Shown here: in pieces, positions 11,521-21,083 of the stretch
Layout: the number at the start of each line of letters is the position of its first letter
How positions within the stretch are numbered: the first letter of the stretch is position 1
Assembly: GCA_014218235.1 (NCBI GenBank)
Contig: CM024759.1
Coordinates: forward strand, 6,526,712 to 6,590,711
DNA from: Colocasia esculenta
Lineage: Eukaryota; Streptophyta; Magnoliopsida; Alismatales; Araceae
Reading direction: 5' to 3'
DNA length: 64,000 nt
Translations under genes and position numbers: made by a program
The notes under the pieces: model-generated
The model's input: the letters and a program-made list of their open reading frames with translations, nothing else
The model's database searches: none
Told to the model about the DNA's origin: nothing

Positions 11521-12610
11521 AGATAGTTATATATATTTTTATCTAATACTGTGCAAGCTTATCTTTTGCGACTATACCATAGGACTATTCACTATGTAGC
11601 CATAGATTTTACTAGTAAAATTTTAGACAGTAAGCGTGTTAATATCAATTGTCTACTTCTTACTTATTTAGATAATTGATCATACATAACACTATATATG
11701 GTTTTCTTGACAACTAATCTTGCATGTTCTATATGATATTTTGAGCTTGAAAAACGTGGTCTGAAACCCGCCGCACACATGTTTTTCAGGCCACAAGTGA
11801 GGTACCACAAAAAAATTTGAAGTTTCAACAGGCTGGTCTTAGGACTAGTCTGAAGCATTTCTAGAAGGATTTTTTTGGTCATTTTTGGGATTGTATTCTA
11901 ATTAAAGTGGGTTAAGGTATTCAATCCAATGTAAACAGTTTAAATTCCAGGTGTCAAGTTGTTGTACGTTAAGGCGATGTGATCCGATGTTAAATTATAA
12001 CATAATTACGAGATTTGTAGAAATCCTGGAGCTAGCATTGTGTCCTCCAAATTAAGAGAAATATTTAATGCTCTACGGAGAGATAATACAAGTGATATAG
12101 ATGTTCTTTAAAACAATTTATTAATTGAAAAAAAATGAGGGAGAAATTTTTTGATAGATTTTAACGGATAAAATTGTCTAGAAAGTAACTTACATCATCT
12201 TTAATTATTACCCTTCATATATATATATATATAATATTAAATATTACTCTCTTAAAAATGCCAACGACGTGATTTTGAGGTCGTTGTCTTAACCATTAAA
12301 AATGCCAACTTTTTTTTTTTTAGATGCCAACTTGATCTTAAGGTTGTTGTCTTGACCTAAGCTTGACTACCTCGCCTCTGACGTGAATGATGGGAAAACC
12401 AAAGTTATCAATTTGTGTACGACAGCGGGAAGGAACGGGCGATCTCCAGTCACCGGTCAACGACGGTCCGAGAAGGGCCGCGTAAGCTCTCATGACATTA
12501 CATTATATTATATTATAAATTATATTTCTTTATAATTATTTCTCATTAAATTATTTCAAATATAAAAAAATCTCTAAACATGCCTAATTTATACATGCAT
12601 ATAATTTACT

Positions 12611-12739
12611 CTCAACTTTCTTATCTAATTATCAAAGAAGCTAGCTCTTAAGGAAAAATGAAATCATCTCAAATCACATTACATTATATTCTCAATTTTC
12701 TTATCTAATTATCAAAGAAGCTAGCTCTTAAGTAAAAAT
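12611..12739. repeat. Pair of 49-bp direct repeats, 80 bp apart
   Basis: CTCAACTTTCTTATCTAATT with the following ATCAAAGAAGCTAGCTCTTA at 12611 is repeated from 12691 with a few mismatches. It is a small local duplication with no gene context. Confidence 0.8.
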
Positions 12740-13099
12740 AAAATAATTCGTACATATATAGTCAACCTGAAATAGAAATACTAGTTTCCGGTAAAAGTAA
12801 AAATGATTTTATATTGAGAGAATACTAATCCAAATATTTAGAAACAAAGAGAAAGGATGGTAAGGGGCTTACGCACTAAAGCGTACATATGGTCCAATTA
12901 ATGACATCTATATATGAGGAGTGATAAATCTAACCGAGCGTATATATCTACGTACGGACACAATTCATGAGCGGATAACTCTCTCACGGGTGGCAAGATT
13001 TTCCCTTTTTCCAAATATATTCGGCCACCGGAGCTAGCCAGAGAAAGAAGAAAGGAGCCACTCTATCGAGCTGGAGAAAGAATTAAAGAAAGAAAACTT

Positions 13100-13359
13100 T
13101 TTTTTTTTTTGATAACGAGGAAATCCCGCTCCGTGTGATTTTGCGGACTCAAGGATTGGTGTTCGCGAACTCCAAGGTCAGGACTTGGCAGCTCCTACTT
13201 TCCGTATACCCGTATTGCCCTTACCCCACTTGACCAGAAAAACCCCGGATTTACACACCTCGAGGATTGCATGTAAATCCCCCCCCCCCCCAGGAATCGA
13301 ACTCGGGACCTCTTATTTTTAAACAAGAGTTCTAACCGATCGACCCAACCGGGGTCCTC
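13100..13359 (-). mobile_element. tRNA-derived SINE
   Basis: On the minus strand the element begins GAGGACCCCGGTTGGG, has an A-box-like GGTTAGAACTC and a B-box GAGTTCGATTCC spaced as in a tRNA-type RNA polymerase III promoter, and ends in an 11-nt A tract (T tract at 13100-13110 on plus). It is flanked by perfect 16-bp target duplications TAAAGAAAGAAAACTT at 13084-13099 and 13360-13375. Length, tail and duplications are all as expected for a plant SINE mobilised by LINE machinery. The 68-residue minus-strand ORF across it is incidental. Confidence 0.93.
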
Positions 13360-13564
13360 TAAAGAAAGAAAACTTGAACAACAGCGACACGGCAACCTCA
13401 TGCATGGTCTACATGCGTCTACTACTTTATTTCAATGTGGTGTCTGGTATATAAGAATGGCCTTGTTGCACTTTTTTATTACATCTTTAATGTATTTTTA
13501 TTTTTATTAGATGGACATAATATATCAATAATACATTGATCAATAAGAGATATTTAAAGTATAG

Positions 13565-13770
13565 TGCAGAGGCTATTTTTCAGCCTCCTAAGCATGTAGG
13601 CCCATCATGGCCCATCCAAATAGACTAGGCTCTGGTCGTTGAGCCGCGTGTCCTTAGGTTCAGCCACTGGCTTCCGAACACTCTCCGACCCCCAGACGTT
13701 TAAGGGCCTCCAAGAGTAGTCTCCGGACACCTCAAAACCCGTTCGAACAGGACACAGCCCACCGGGCAGA
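13565..13770 (+). mobile_element. Element W (Tat-type Ty3/gypsy), 5' LTR, first segment
   Basis: The segment starts TGCAGAGGCTATTTTTCAGC and shares GGCCCATCATGGCCCA with the V LTR at about 14560. It stops at the CACTA-B insertion and resumes after 27982, with AGA duplicated on both sides. The three LTR segments add up to about 797 bp, close to the 814-bp related LTR of V. Confidence 0.85.
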
Positions 13771-14215
13771 CACTACAAGAAAATGCGGGATTTCCGACAG
13801 ACACCATCCGTCCGAAATCCAACGGCAATCTGTTAGAAAAAGAGACTTCCGACAGCTTTCCGTCGAAAGCTCGTCAGAAATGGTCCGTTGAAAATATCTG
13901 GTCAGAAATTACCGACGGGACAAAAATCCGTCGAAAAACCTTCGAAAATACCGACAGAATTATCCATCGGAAATTAGGTCGGTAATGTTCGACGGAAAAC
14001 GTCGGAAAAGGTTGTCGGAAATTTGGTCAGTATTTACCGACAGAAAATTGTCGGAAAGTCCGTCGGAATTTCAGTCGATAAATTCCGACCACAAATCCGT
14101 CAGAAAATAATCCGTCAGCACTTTAGACAGAAATGCTGACGGGTGTTTTCTGTCGGTAATCTATATTTTCCAACGGACTACTATCCGTCGGAAATTCCGT
14201 CGGAAATTTTTTTAA
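13771..14215. repeat. Left terminal and subterminal repeats of CACTA-B
   Basis: The CACTA terminus is followed by about 440 bp of alternating CCGTCGGAAAT, TTCCGACAG and related motifs in both orientations, diverged from perfect copies by scattered changes. Confidence 0.88.
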
Positions 14216-14352
14216 TTTTTTTTTTAAAATACAAAAATAACAATGATTTTTCAAACCTGCTACAATATTCATAAATTTCACAAATAATAACAATAAACAT
14301 AAAATCATAAAATACAACAAAAAAAATCATACATAATAATAAATACAAAAAA

Positions 14353-14418
14353 TTAGGACAGATCTGCTGGATCGTTTGCTGTCCCCGCCTCGTGATCGTC
14401 AGGTGCCGGAGGTGGATC
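14353..14418 (-). CDS. Terminal exon of CACTA-B gene 2
   Basis: A 66-nt exon on the minus strand, from an AATATAG acceptor to a TAA stop, encodes DPPPAPDDHEAGTANDPADL then S. CACTA-C (29028-29087) and CACTA-D (57371-57433) have matching exons with the same PADL ending at the same place just inside the left subterminal repeats. Adding it to the nine upstream exons gives 1257 nt, exactly 419 codons, which supports the model. Confidence 0.75.
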   Translation of the reverse strand, partial: DPPPAPDDHEAGTANDPADLS

Positions 14419-14525
14419 CTATATTAAAAATTAATATGAGAAATATTAATAAAAATTAATATACATACATTATTTTCAAAAATTAAATTAAAATATGTGA
14501 TTATTTCTCAAGTTTAATTAGAAAC

Positions 14526-15339
14526 TGTGGTGGCTATTTCTAGCCACCATCGTGCGTTGGGCCCATCATGGCCCAGCCCAATTCAGTAGGCAGACGTGGT
14601 CCTCCCACAAGGCGCCACATCTTTTCAGGAACAGCTTCAAGGTCCCGAGTCCGGTCCCTGCATTCAGGTACCAGCGGGACCCAAGAGCCGCCTCTGGGTA
14701 CCTCATAGCCTGTTCGGCCAAAGGCCCTTCCTTCTGAGCAGGGTTTGCTCGGCTCGTGCCGAAAACCCCTTCGGAACGGACATCACTTCCTTGCATCAGG
14801 CATCTGGCAGCAAGTCATGCCTCCGAGCACCAGGCGCCGAGCAGCAGGTCTGGCTCACCGAGCAGGCTACTTGCTCGGTACCTTCCTCCCTGGAGAATCC
14901 AAGCGGCCCTTCATCTCCTCACAGCAGTCATAACGGCTACACCACGTGCGCCCCATGATCAAGTGGCGCATTAACTGTAGAGCGCCTCAACGCGTAACTC
15001 CCCCGTTGGGGACGCTAACAGGCGCGCCCTTTGCGGTAGTGATCAGGGACGTTCTGTCCCTCTCCCTCAGCACTTCTGCCTATAAAAGGCACCGGTAAGC
15101 CTCCATGCAGAGGTACGCAATCCAAGGCACTCCTCTCTTGCGCAATACTGAAGCTTCTTCTTCCAAGCCTTTGAATCCATCTCTAACTTAGGCATCAGAG
15201 GGTTTTCTCCGGTTCTTCAGCCAGGCCCCCCTGATTCTCTTCTGGTTTTACAAGCATTCGTCCGCTACCGGCGTCCTTCTTTCCTTCTTCCAAGTGTAGG
15301 CCCACTTGGCCCCGGCCCAAGCAGGAAATCACTTCCACA
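14526..15339 (+). mobile_element. 814-bp Tat-type LTR at the left end of V
   Basis: Begins TGTGGTGGCTATTTCTAGCC and ends ACTTCCACA. It resembles the W LTR in start, length, TATA position and end. It is followed four bases later by TGGCGCCGTCTGTGGGAA, the primer-binding region seen in RIRE2/Tat-type gypsy elements. Confidence 0.82.
15081..15088 (+). promoter_or_regulatory. TATA box of the V LTR
   Basis: TATAAAAG in CCTATAAAAGGCACCGG, about 250 bp before the LTR end. The W LTR has CTATAAATGGCATAGG in the corresponding place (28303), supporting a promoter role. Confidence 0.7.
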
Positions 15340-15438
15340 CTTTTGGCGCCGTCTGTGGGAACGAACGAGAGGTCATGCGCCCTACCCGAGCGTCTCATCT
15401 TCATGAGACCCGCACACCCTTATACTCACTGGGGGGCC

Positions 15439-15602
15439 TGTGTAGAGGTATTCTTTATTCCCACATTGAAAGATAGTAAGAACAAGTGTGTGCTTATCAG
15501 CAAAAGCTTCACCTATTCTCCCAAGAGGGCCCTTTTAAAGGACAAAACCCCAAGCATGGGAACAATACCTCTTGGGAGGCACACTTAAATCACGTCTCTT
15601 CA
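15439..15602 (+). mobile_element. TRIM LTR copy 1 (164 bp)
   Basis: Begins TGTGTAGAGGTATTCTTTA, contains TCCCACATTGAAAGATAGT and ends ACGTCTCTTCA. TTGGCGCCATCTGTGGGA follows directly as primer-binding region. It is preceded by a short GGGGGG polypurine-like stretch. The three copies in V are all exactly 164 bp. Confidence 0.85.
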
Positions 15603-15697
15603 TTGGCGCCATCTGTGGGAACGAACAAGAGGCCATGCGCCCTACCCGAGTGTCTCATCTTCATGAGACCCGCACACCCTTATTCTCACCAGGGGGT

Positions 15698-15861
15698 TGT
15701 GTAGAGGTATTCTTTAGTCCCACATTGAAAGATAGTGAGAACAAGTGTGTGCTTATCAGCAATAGTCTCACCTCTTCTCTCAAGAGGGCCCTTTTAAAGG
15801 ACAAAATCCCAAGCATGTGGACAATACCTCTTGAGAGGAATACTTAAATCACGTCTCTTCA
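15698..15861 (+). mobile_element. TRIM LTR copy 2 (164 bp)
   Basis: Nearly identical to copy 1 and separated from it by a 95-bp internal region (15603-15697) holding the primer-binding motif, an ATG-started stretch (MRPTRVSHLHETRTP) and a CACCAGGGGG polypurine-like tract. The following internal region is broken by solo LTR Q. Confidence 0.85.
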
Positions 15862-15869
15862 TTGGCGCA

Positions 15870-17627
15870 TGTAGACACGCGAATTTTCCCATCGCGGACA
15901 TATTTTCGAGTTGCGCTATAACGCTCAAAATGACCCACCTTTTGCCTTGAAAGAGCGATTTTCCCAATATTCCTGAATTTTACCCATTTTTCTTGGTGCT
16001 TCTCCTAGGGGGGCCTGGCCGCAAATGGTCACTCAGCGACGGAACGACGACTGATAAATTTCCGTCGCTAATCTGTCGCCAATCAGCGACTGATTAGCGA
16101 TACAAAATATCCATCCACGAAGCAGTCACTCAATTTCCGTCGCTAATCTGTCGCCAATCAGCAACGAATTAGTGATGACAAAATATTCTGTCGCTGAACC
16201 GCCTTTCAAATTCGCGACCACTTCTGTCGCCGCGTTTCTTGAAGAACATTAAAAGGCGGCAGTTGCGGTGGACGCGATTCATGAGTTTTCCGTCGCTAAT
16301 CTGTCGCAAATCAGCGACGGATCGGCGACCACAAAATATCCCATCACTGAACCGCCTCAAATTCGCGACGGCTTCGGTCACCACGTTTTTCAAACCGACC
16401 CTTTAGAAGGCGTCCACTATGGCCAATATGATTTTAAGGAGGTAGAATTCCGTCGCTATTTCCGTCGCCATTCCGTCGCTGTTCCATCGCTAAACTAGTC
16501 GCTGATCTAACTCTTTATTCGCGTCCGTTCCGGTCGACGCGTTTCATTAAAAGGGGTCCACTTTAGTGGACACGATTCAAAAAAGTCAAATCAACGTCCC
16601 GTCGGCTGACAGCGTACTCACGGGTCAGTTGCCTCGAAACCATGCGAGTCTAAAACGCGTCCAGTGTACTGGACGCGATTTTAAGGCGGTTCAGCAATTC
16701 GCGCATATCAAACCGACCTTCTTTAAATGCGACGGCTGTCCTGGACGCGATTTTGACCCAGAACCTTAAATCTCAGGCAGCGGCCTTCGGTTGGCATGGG
16801 GGCTTTCATTTGGGTTTTGGCCGGGGGTTTTAGAGAGAGAGAGAGAGGGTTTTAGAGAGAGAGAGAGTGAGGATTCTAGAGAGAGGGGGGGGTTCTTCGT
16901 GGCGGAGCCTTACCTCGTCGCCGTCTTCCTCGCCATCCCTGTCCTCGTCTCCGGCCCGACGCCGCCGCTTCCTCGCCATCGCGCATCTTTCGGAGGCAGA
17001 TCGTCGTCTTCCTCCTCTCGTTTGCCCTTCATCACGCTGTCACGCCGTCCGGCCTCCTCGGGGCAGCACCCCGCTTTTCCTTCCCTCCGGACCCCACGTG
17101 ATCCTTTTCATTTTCATTTGGGCCCTACATTGCCCCTTTTCCTTTTCATTTTACACATCATGCATGAACGCACCACTTTCCAGTTTTTAGGGGTTTAAAG
17201 ACCACCCAAAAGGTGTGTCCTTTCCCTTTTCCTATTTATGTCTTTCATTTTCATTGTTGTATTCATTTACTGCACATCGGGCTAATCCCGTTGTTCTTTT
17301 TTATCGTCTTCTGTATCAGGTACCCCGAGCTGAATCTCCTTCGCCGGCCAGCCGGTGGAAGGAGGAGGAAAGAACCCACGCCCACACATCCCGCTTTCTT
17401 TTGTACGGGTAAAAAGGTACACATCACCTCATTTCCTACCTGTCTCTACTTTTGGAGCTTTTTAGGAAAAGTACCTGGTGATCACGATTTATTGCTTTAT
17501 TGTCTTTTTATCGCTCGAAGGGCCACTATTTGTTTTATCACTTTTTTTCACGTGTATCCGTACACGTTATTGGTGTGGTCTGTTTTTCGTCCTCCCCGTA
17601 AAACGGGAGCGAAAAATAGGATCTACA
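15870..17627. mobile_element. Solo LTR of family Q (1758 bp) inside the TRIM internal region
   Basis: Starts TGTAGACACGCG and ends GGATCTACA, with short inverted ends TGTAGA/TCTACA, flanked by GCGCA (15865-15869) and GCGCC (17628-17632), a 5-bp duplication with one mismatch. Removing it restores the GGCGCCGTCTGTGGGAACG region of the TRIM. No internal coding region is present, hence a solo LTR. A diverged relative is split around CACTA-D (55477-56748 and 59604 onward). Confidence 0.8.
16030..16510. repeat. GTCGC-palindrome repeats in solo LTR Q
   Basis: Units of the form CCGTCGCTAATCTGTCGCC and AATCAGCGACGGA repeat in both orientations about six times, mixed with TTCGCGACC. They look like CACTA subterminal repeats but use a GTCGC core and sit inside an LTR. 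Family or role unknown. Confidence 0.75.
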
Positions 17628-17720
17628 GCGCCGTCTGTGGGAACGAACGTGAGGACATGCGCCCAATCCGAGTGTCTCATCTTCATGAGACCCGCACACC
17701 CTTATCCTCACTGGGGGGTC

Positions 17721-17884
17721 TGTGTAGAGGTATTCTTTAGTCCCACATTGAAAGATAGTGAGAACAAGTGTGTGCTTATCAGCAAGAGCTTCACCTCTTC
17801 TCCCAAGAGGGCCATTTTAAAGGATAAAACCCCAAGCATGGGGACAATATCTCTTGGGAGGCACACTTAAATCACGTCTCTTCA
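17721..17884 (+). mobile_element. TRIM LTR copy 3 (164 bp), right end of V
   Basis: Same 164-bp unit as at 15439 and 15698, ending CGTCTCTTCA directly before the GAAAC target duplication. The spacer before it (17628-17720) repeats the primer-binding motif and the MRPIRVSHLHETRTP stretch. Confidence 0.85.
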
Positions 17885-17889
17885 GAAAC

Positions 17890-19015
17890 TATTTTAGATC
17901 CGTCGTTTCTTGGGTTTTTTTTAGATCCGTCGTTTCAAAGCCCAACCCAATCCGGGAATCTAAATCGGATTCCGTCAGTTCGCACACGTCACTTTCACCC
18001 ACCGGTCGTGTCGGAGAAAACGGCATGCCGATTGAATCCCTATTTGGGATTTTGGACCCCGGGTTGTGTGTTTTGACCCTTTAGACTTGGGTTTTTTAGA
18101 TCCGTCATTTCAACGCCCAACCCAATCCGGGAATCCAAATCAGATTTCGTCGTTCGCACACGTCACTTTCACCACCCCCGGTCGTGTCGGAGCAAACGGC
18201 ACGCCGATCAGATCCCTATTTGGGATTTTGGACCCTCGGGTTGTTTGTTTTGATCCTTTAGACTCGGGTTTTTTTAGATCCGTCATTTCAACGCCCAACC
18301 CAATCCGGGAATCCAAATCGGATTCCGTCAGTTCGCACACGTCAATTTAACCCACCCGGTCGTGTCGGTGCGAACGGCACGCTGATTAGATCCCTATTTG
18401 GGATTTTGGACCCCCGGGTTGTGTGTTTTGACCCTTTAGACTTGGGTTTTTTTTAGATCCATCATTTCAACGCCCAACCCAATCCAGGAATCCAAATCGG
18501 ATTCCTTCAGTTCACACACGTCAATTTAACCACTCGTCGTGTCGGAGAGAACGACGCGCCGATCAGATCCCTATTTGGGATTTTAGACCCCCGGTTTTAT
18601 GTTTTGACCCTTTAGACTCGGGTTTTTTTAGATCCGTCGTTTCAACGCCCAACCCAATCGGGAATCCAAATCGGATTCCGTTAGTTCGCACACGTCAATT
18701 TAACCCACCCGGTCGTGTCGGAGCGAACGACACGCTGATCAGATCCCTATTTGGGATTTTGGACCCCCGGGTTGTGTGTTTTGACCCTTTAGACTTGGGT
18801 TTCTTTTAGATCTGTCATTTCAACGCCCAACCCAATCCGGGAATCCAAATTGGATTCCGTCAGTTCGCACACGTCAATTTAACCCACCCGGTCGTGTCGG
18901 AATGAACGGCCCGCCGATCAGATCCCTATTTGGGATTTTGGACCCCTGGGTTGTGTGTTTTGACCCTTTAGACTTGGGTTTTTTTTTAGATCTGTCATTT
19001 GAACGCCCTTTACAC
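17890..19015. repeat. ~178-bp satellite array, about six copies, in the last intron of CACTA-B gene 2
   Basis: TTTAGATCCGTCATTTCAACGC recurs about every 178 bp (near 17919, 18096, 18275, 18453, 18628, 18806, 18985). Monomers resemble those of CACTA-A and C (CCGTCAGTTCGCACACGTCA, CCGGTCGTGTCGGAG, TTGGGATTTTGGACCC) but form their own subgroup. Confidence 0.94.
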
Positions 19016-19115
19016 TTCTGTTAGGTTAATTAATTTAGATTTCTTTTTTCCCTTTTTGACATTCTTTAGTGGTTTCATTTCATTTAAAGTATATGAAATT
19101 AATAGTAATACTAAC

Positions 19116-20959
19116 CTGAGGGGCTGGCTATGAGGGGCGTACTTCCTGCATGGATGAGATCAACTGCTGAACTATATCGTTGAAGTGCATCCGTAGCTCT
19201 TCCCGTAGCTCTTCCGGAATGAGGGTTCTAATCTCCTCTACACCACTAACGGGCGGCGCAGCAGATGAACTCGCGTATGCCGGAGGAGCGACCGAACTCG
19301 CATATGAGGACAACACTGGAGTAGTATTCAGGCTGTCCCCAAAGCCGTACACTCGACCCTTCCTTGGCCCTCCCGCTGCGTCGACCAAAGCCTCCAGATC
19401 CAAGTCTGGCTGGGGAGTGCCCTCTACATAGCCATCTGCCATCGTCCTGTCATAGGTCTCCTGTAGAACAAATTAAAACTAAATTATTGAAAATAAATTA
19501 TTTTAATATCTTAATTGAATTCAAAATTTATAGCTTGACTTACAGCAATCGTGCGAGCACTCTCGCTGACATAGTCATCTGTCCCATTCCGCTTATGAGT
19601 CTGATCAAATAACTCGCGAAAAGTAGGGGCACGCTCGAGCTTTTGATGCTTACAATTCAACAAAATTAGTTAGTTTCACAATAATAATCAATATATTAAG
19701 CAATTGAACAATAATATGCTTACCAATTTTTGGCTGTGGGTCGCATAAGATACGGACCCACTAGTACGCACATTCTTCTCCGGATGAGTTGATCGGTTGC
19801 GTTTTGCCGCCTGTGACCGCTCCTGCCATGGTCCAGTAGCCCAACGCTCACAAAGGGACTCCCAATAGTCCCTCCTCAGCCAAACATGGCCGTAATCCAG
19901 CCAAGCCATAGGATCCCGGTTGCCTGTGGTCTTCATTGCCTTGTCCCGGGCCTCCCACATCGACTTTCTTAAATTAGTCTGGGCAGTAGACTTCGAGACG
20001 GCTCGAGCTCGAGGGAGATCCTCAGGTCTCGTGAACGCGTACCTCTGCTGTAAAGAAATAAAATTACTCAACTATCTGCACTAACAGAGATAGTAATTAA
20101 ATAAATGAGTTCAAATCAGTAAAATTAATAATATCGTGAACATGTCAAATAATAAATCTCGGACGGGCACCGGGATCTCTCTCCATACATCCACTGGTCC
20201 TAGAATATGTGCGTGGACCAGCGTCATAATATAGCGGAAAGTAGAACTGGGATCTATCTTCCCCCTGCAATTGCACATTAATTTTGTACATGAAATGTAT
20301 AACATAAATAACAAATACAGTAAGTTTGAAGTGATCAAGTTTACCCTGAGATCCAACATGGCTGCCGTCCCGGTAGCTGAGGCCCCTCCTCATCCGCTGC
20401 TGGATGCTGGCTCTCCACCTCTGTTGAAAACAATTAAGTACACTATTGTTGTATAAATTGGAAGAAATAAACATACTAATCTATGGAAACATACATGTAC
20501 CTAGTGGTGAGGAAGAAGGGAAAGGTGGCGCTACTCGCGTGGTCGACGGGGAGGCGGTCCCTGCAAAATTATATACACATTAGAAAATATGAATTTAAAT
20601 TGAACAATAATATATAGAGTTTTGTGTTTACATATACGTATCCTGTCGCCGGGACGACCGGCGTGGACGGGGAGGCAGTCCCTACATAATTGTATGTACG
20701 TTAGATCTCGTGAATTTAATATGAACAATAATATGTAGAGTTTTGTGTGTACATATGCATATACCTGTCACCGGGACGACCGACGTGGATGGGGAGGCAG
20801 TCCCTGCAAAATTGTATGTACGTTAGAAAATATGAATTTAATATAAACAATAATATAAAAACTCTTGTGTGTACATATGCATATACCTGTCATGGACGGG
20901 GACGCGGACCCTCGGCCTACGGACGTGGAAACCGTCCCACTCCGTCCTCCACGTACCAT
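19116..20959 (-). pseudogene. CACTA-B gene 2, Transposase_24-like protein, nearly complete
   Basis: Exons on the minus strand: 20887-20959 (ATG at 20959), 20765-20803, 20643-20681, 20501-20560, 20345-20420, 20135-20264, 19724-20047, 19544-19648, 19116-19460, plus terminal exon 14353-14418; total 1257 nt, in frame, 418 residues. The central exons match the plant Ptta/En/Spm transposase family (Transposase_24): WRE(I)PVPVRDLLFDMF, then a basic segment with MWEARDKAMKT, DYWESLCERW and TSGSVSYATHSQKL, then LERAPTFRELFDQTHKR. Damage: a TAG in the 19116 exon (RPS-stop) near the C-terminus, and degraded donors after the 20643 and 20135 exons. The protein would probably bind the subterminal repeats and assist the TNP2-like transposase. 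Confidence 0.8.
20643..20803 (-). repeat. Microexon pair of CACTA-B gene 2
   Basis: Two 39-nt exons (20765-20803, 20643-20681) in a ~122-bp repeating exon-intron unit, each encoding a variant of a 13-residue Pro/Arg-rich peptide. The second has lost its GT donor (GATACG) though its acceptor AG remains, so splicing of this copy is doubtful. Confidence 0.72.
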
Positions 20960-21083
20960 ATCTCTATTGAGATAAATAAAGATATAACATGTCATCAGCA
21001 CTCAAATTTGAAGTAGCTATTGAATAACATATAATTAACAACAACACGAAGTTCTTACAAAATGTAGGGTATATTATCTATAT

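Larger units (their letters stand above)
10703..13564. other. Non-coding interval, no gene seen
   Basis: AT-rich sequence with no ORF resembling a known protein. It contains the left copy of a diverged duplication (about 11084-11520), an 80-bp-spaced direct repeat (12611-12739) and a SINE (13100-13359). It is the stretch most likely to be non-transposon background in the left half of the window. Confidence 0.6.
14526..17884 (+). mobile_element. Element V, chimeric Tat-LTR / TRIM retroelement in the last intron of CACTA-B gene 2
   Basis: V is flanked by perfect 5-bp duplications GAAAC (14521-14525, 17885-17889), and removing it joins the CACTA sequence in register with CACTA-C. Its left end is an 814-bp Tat-type LTR; its right end is a 164-bp LTR belonging to a TRIM array. 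Between them are a primer-binding-like TTGGCGCCGTCTGTGGGAA and two further 164-bp LTRs with about 95-bp internal spacers, one spacer carrying solo LTR Q. No gag or pol is present, so it depended on another element. Confidence 0.85.

Noticed and set aside
13195..13401. 68-codon minus-strand ORF
   Set aside because: It is read through the SINE and its target duplication.
14566..15847. ORFs across the V LTR and TRIM units, some starting MRPTRVSHLHETRTP
   Set aside because: The short peptide after the primer-binding region may echo a lost gag start, but it runs into the LTR and has no domain. Not called as a gene.
16791..17740. ORFs of 107-175 codons in the Q solo LTR
   Set aside because: No domain, AGAGAG-rich start, and not conserved in Q2.
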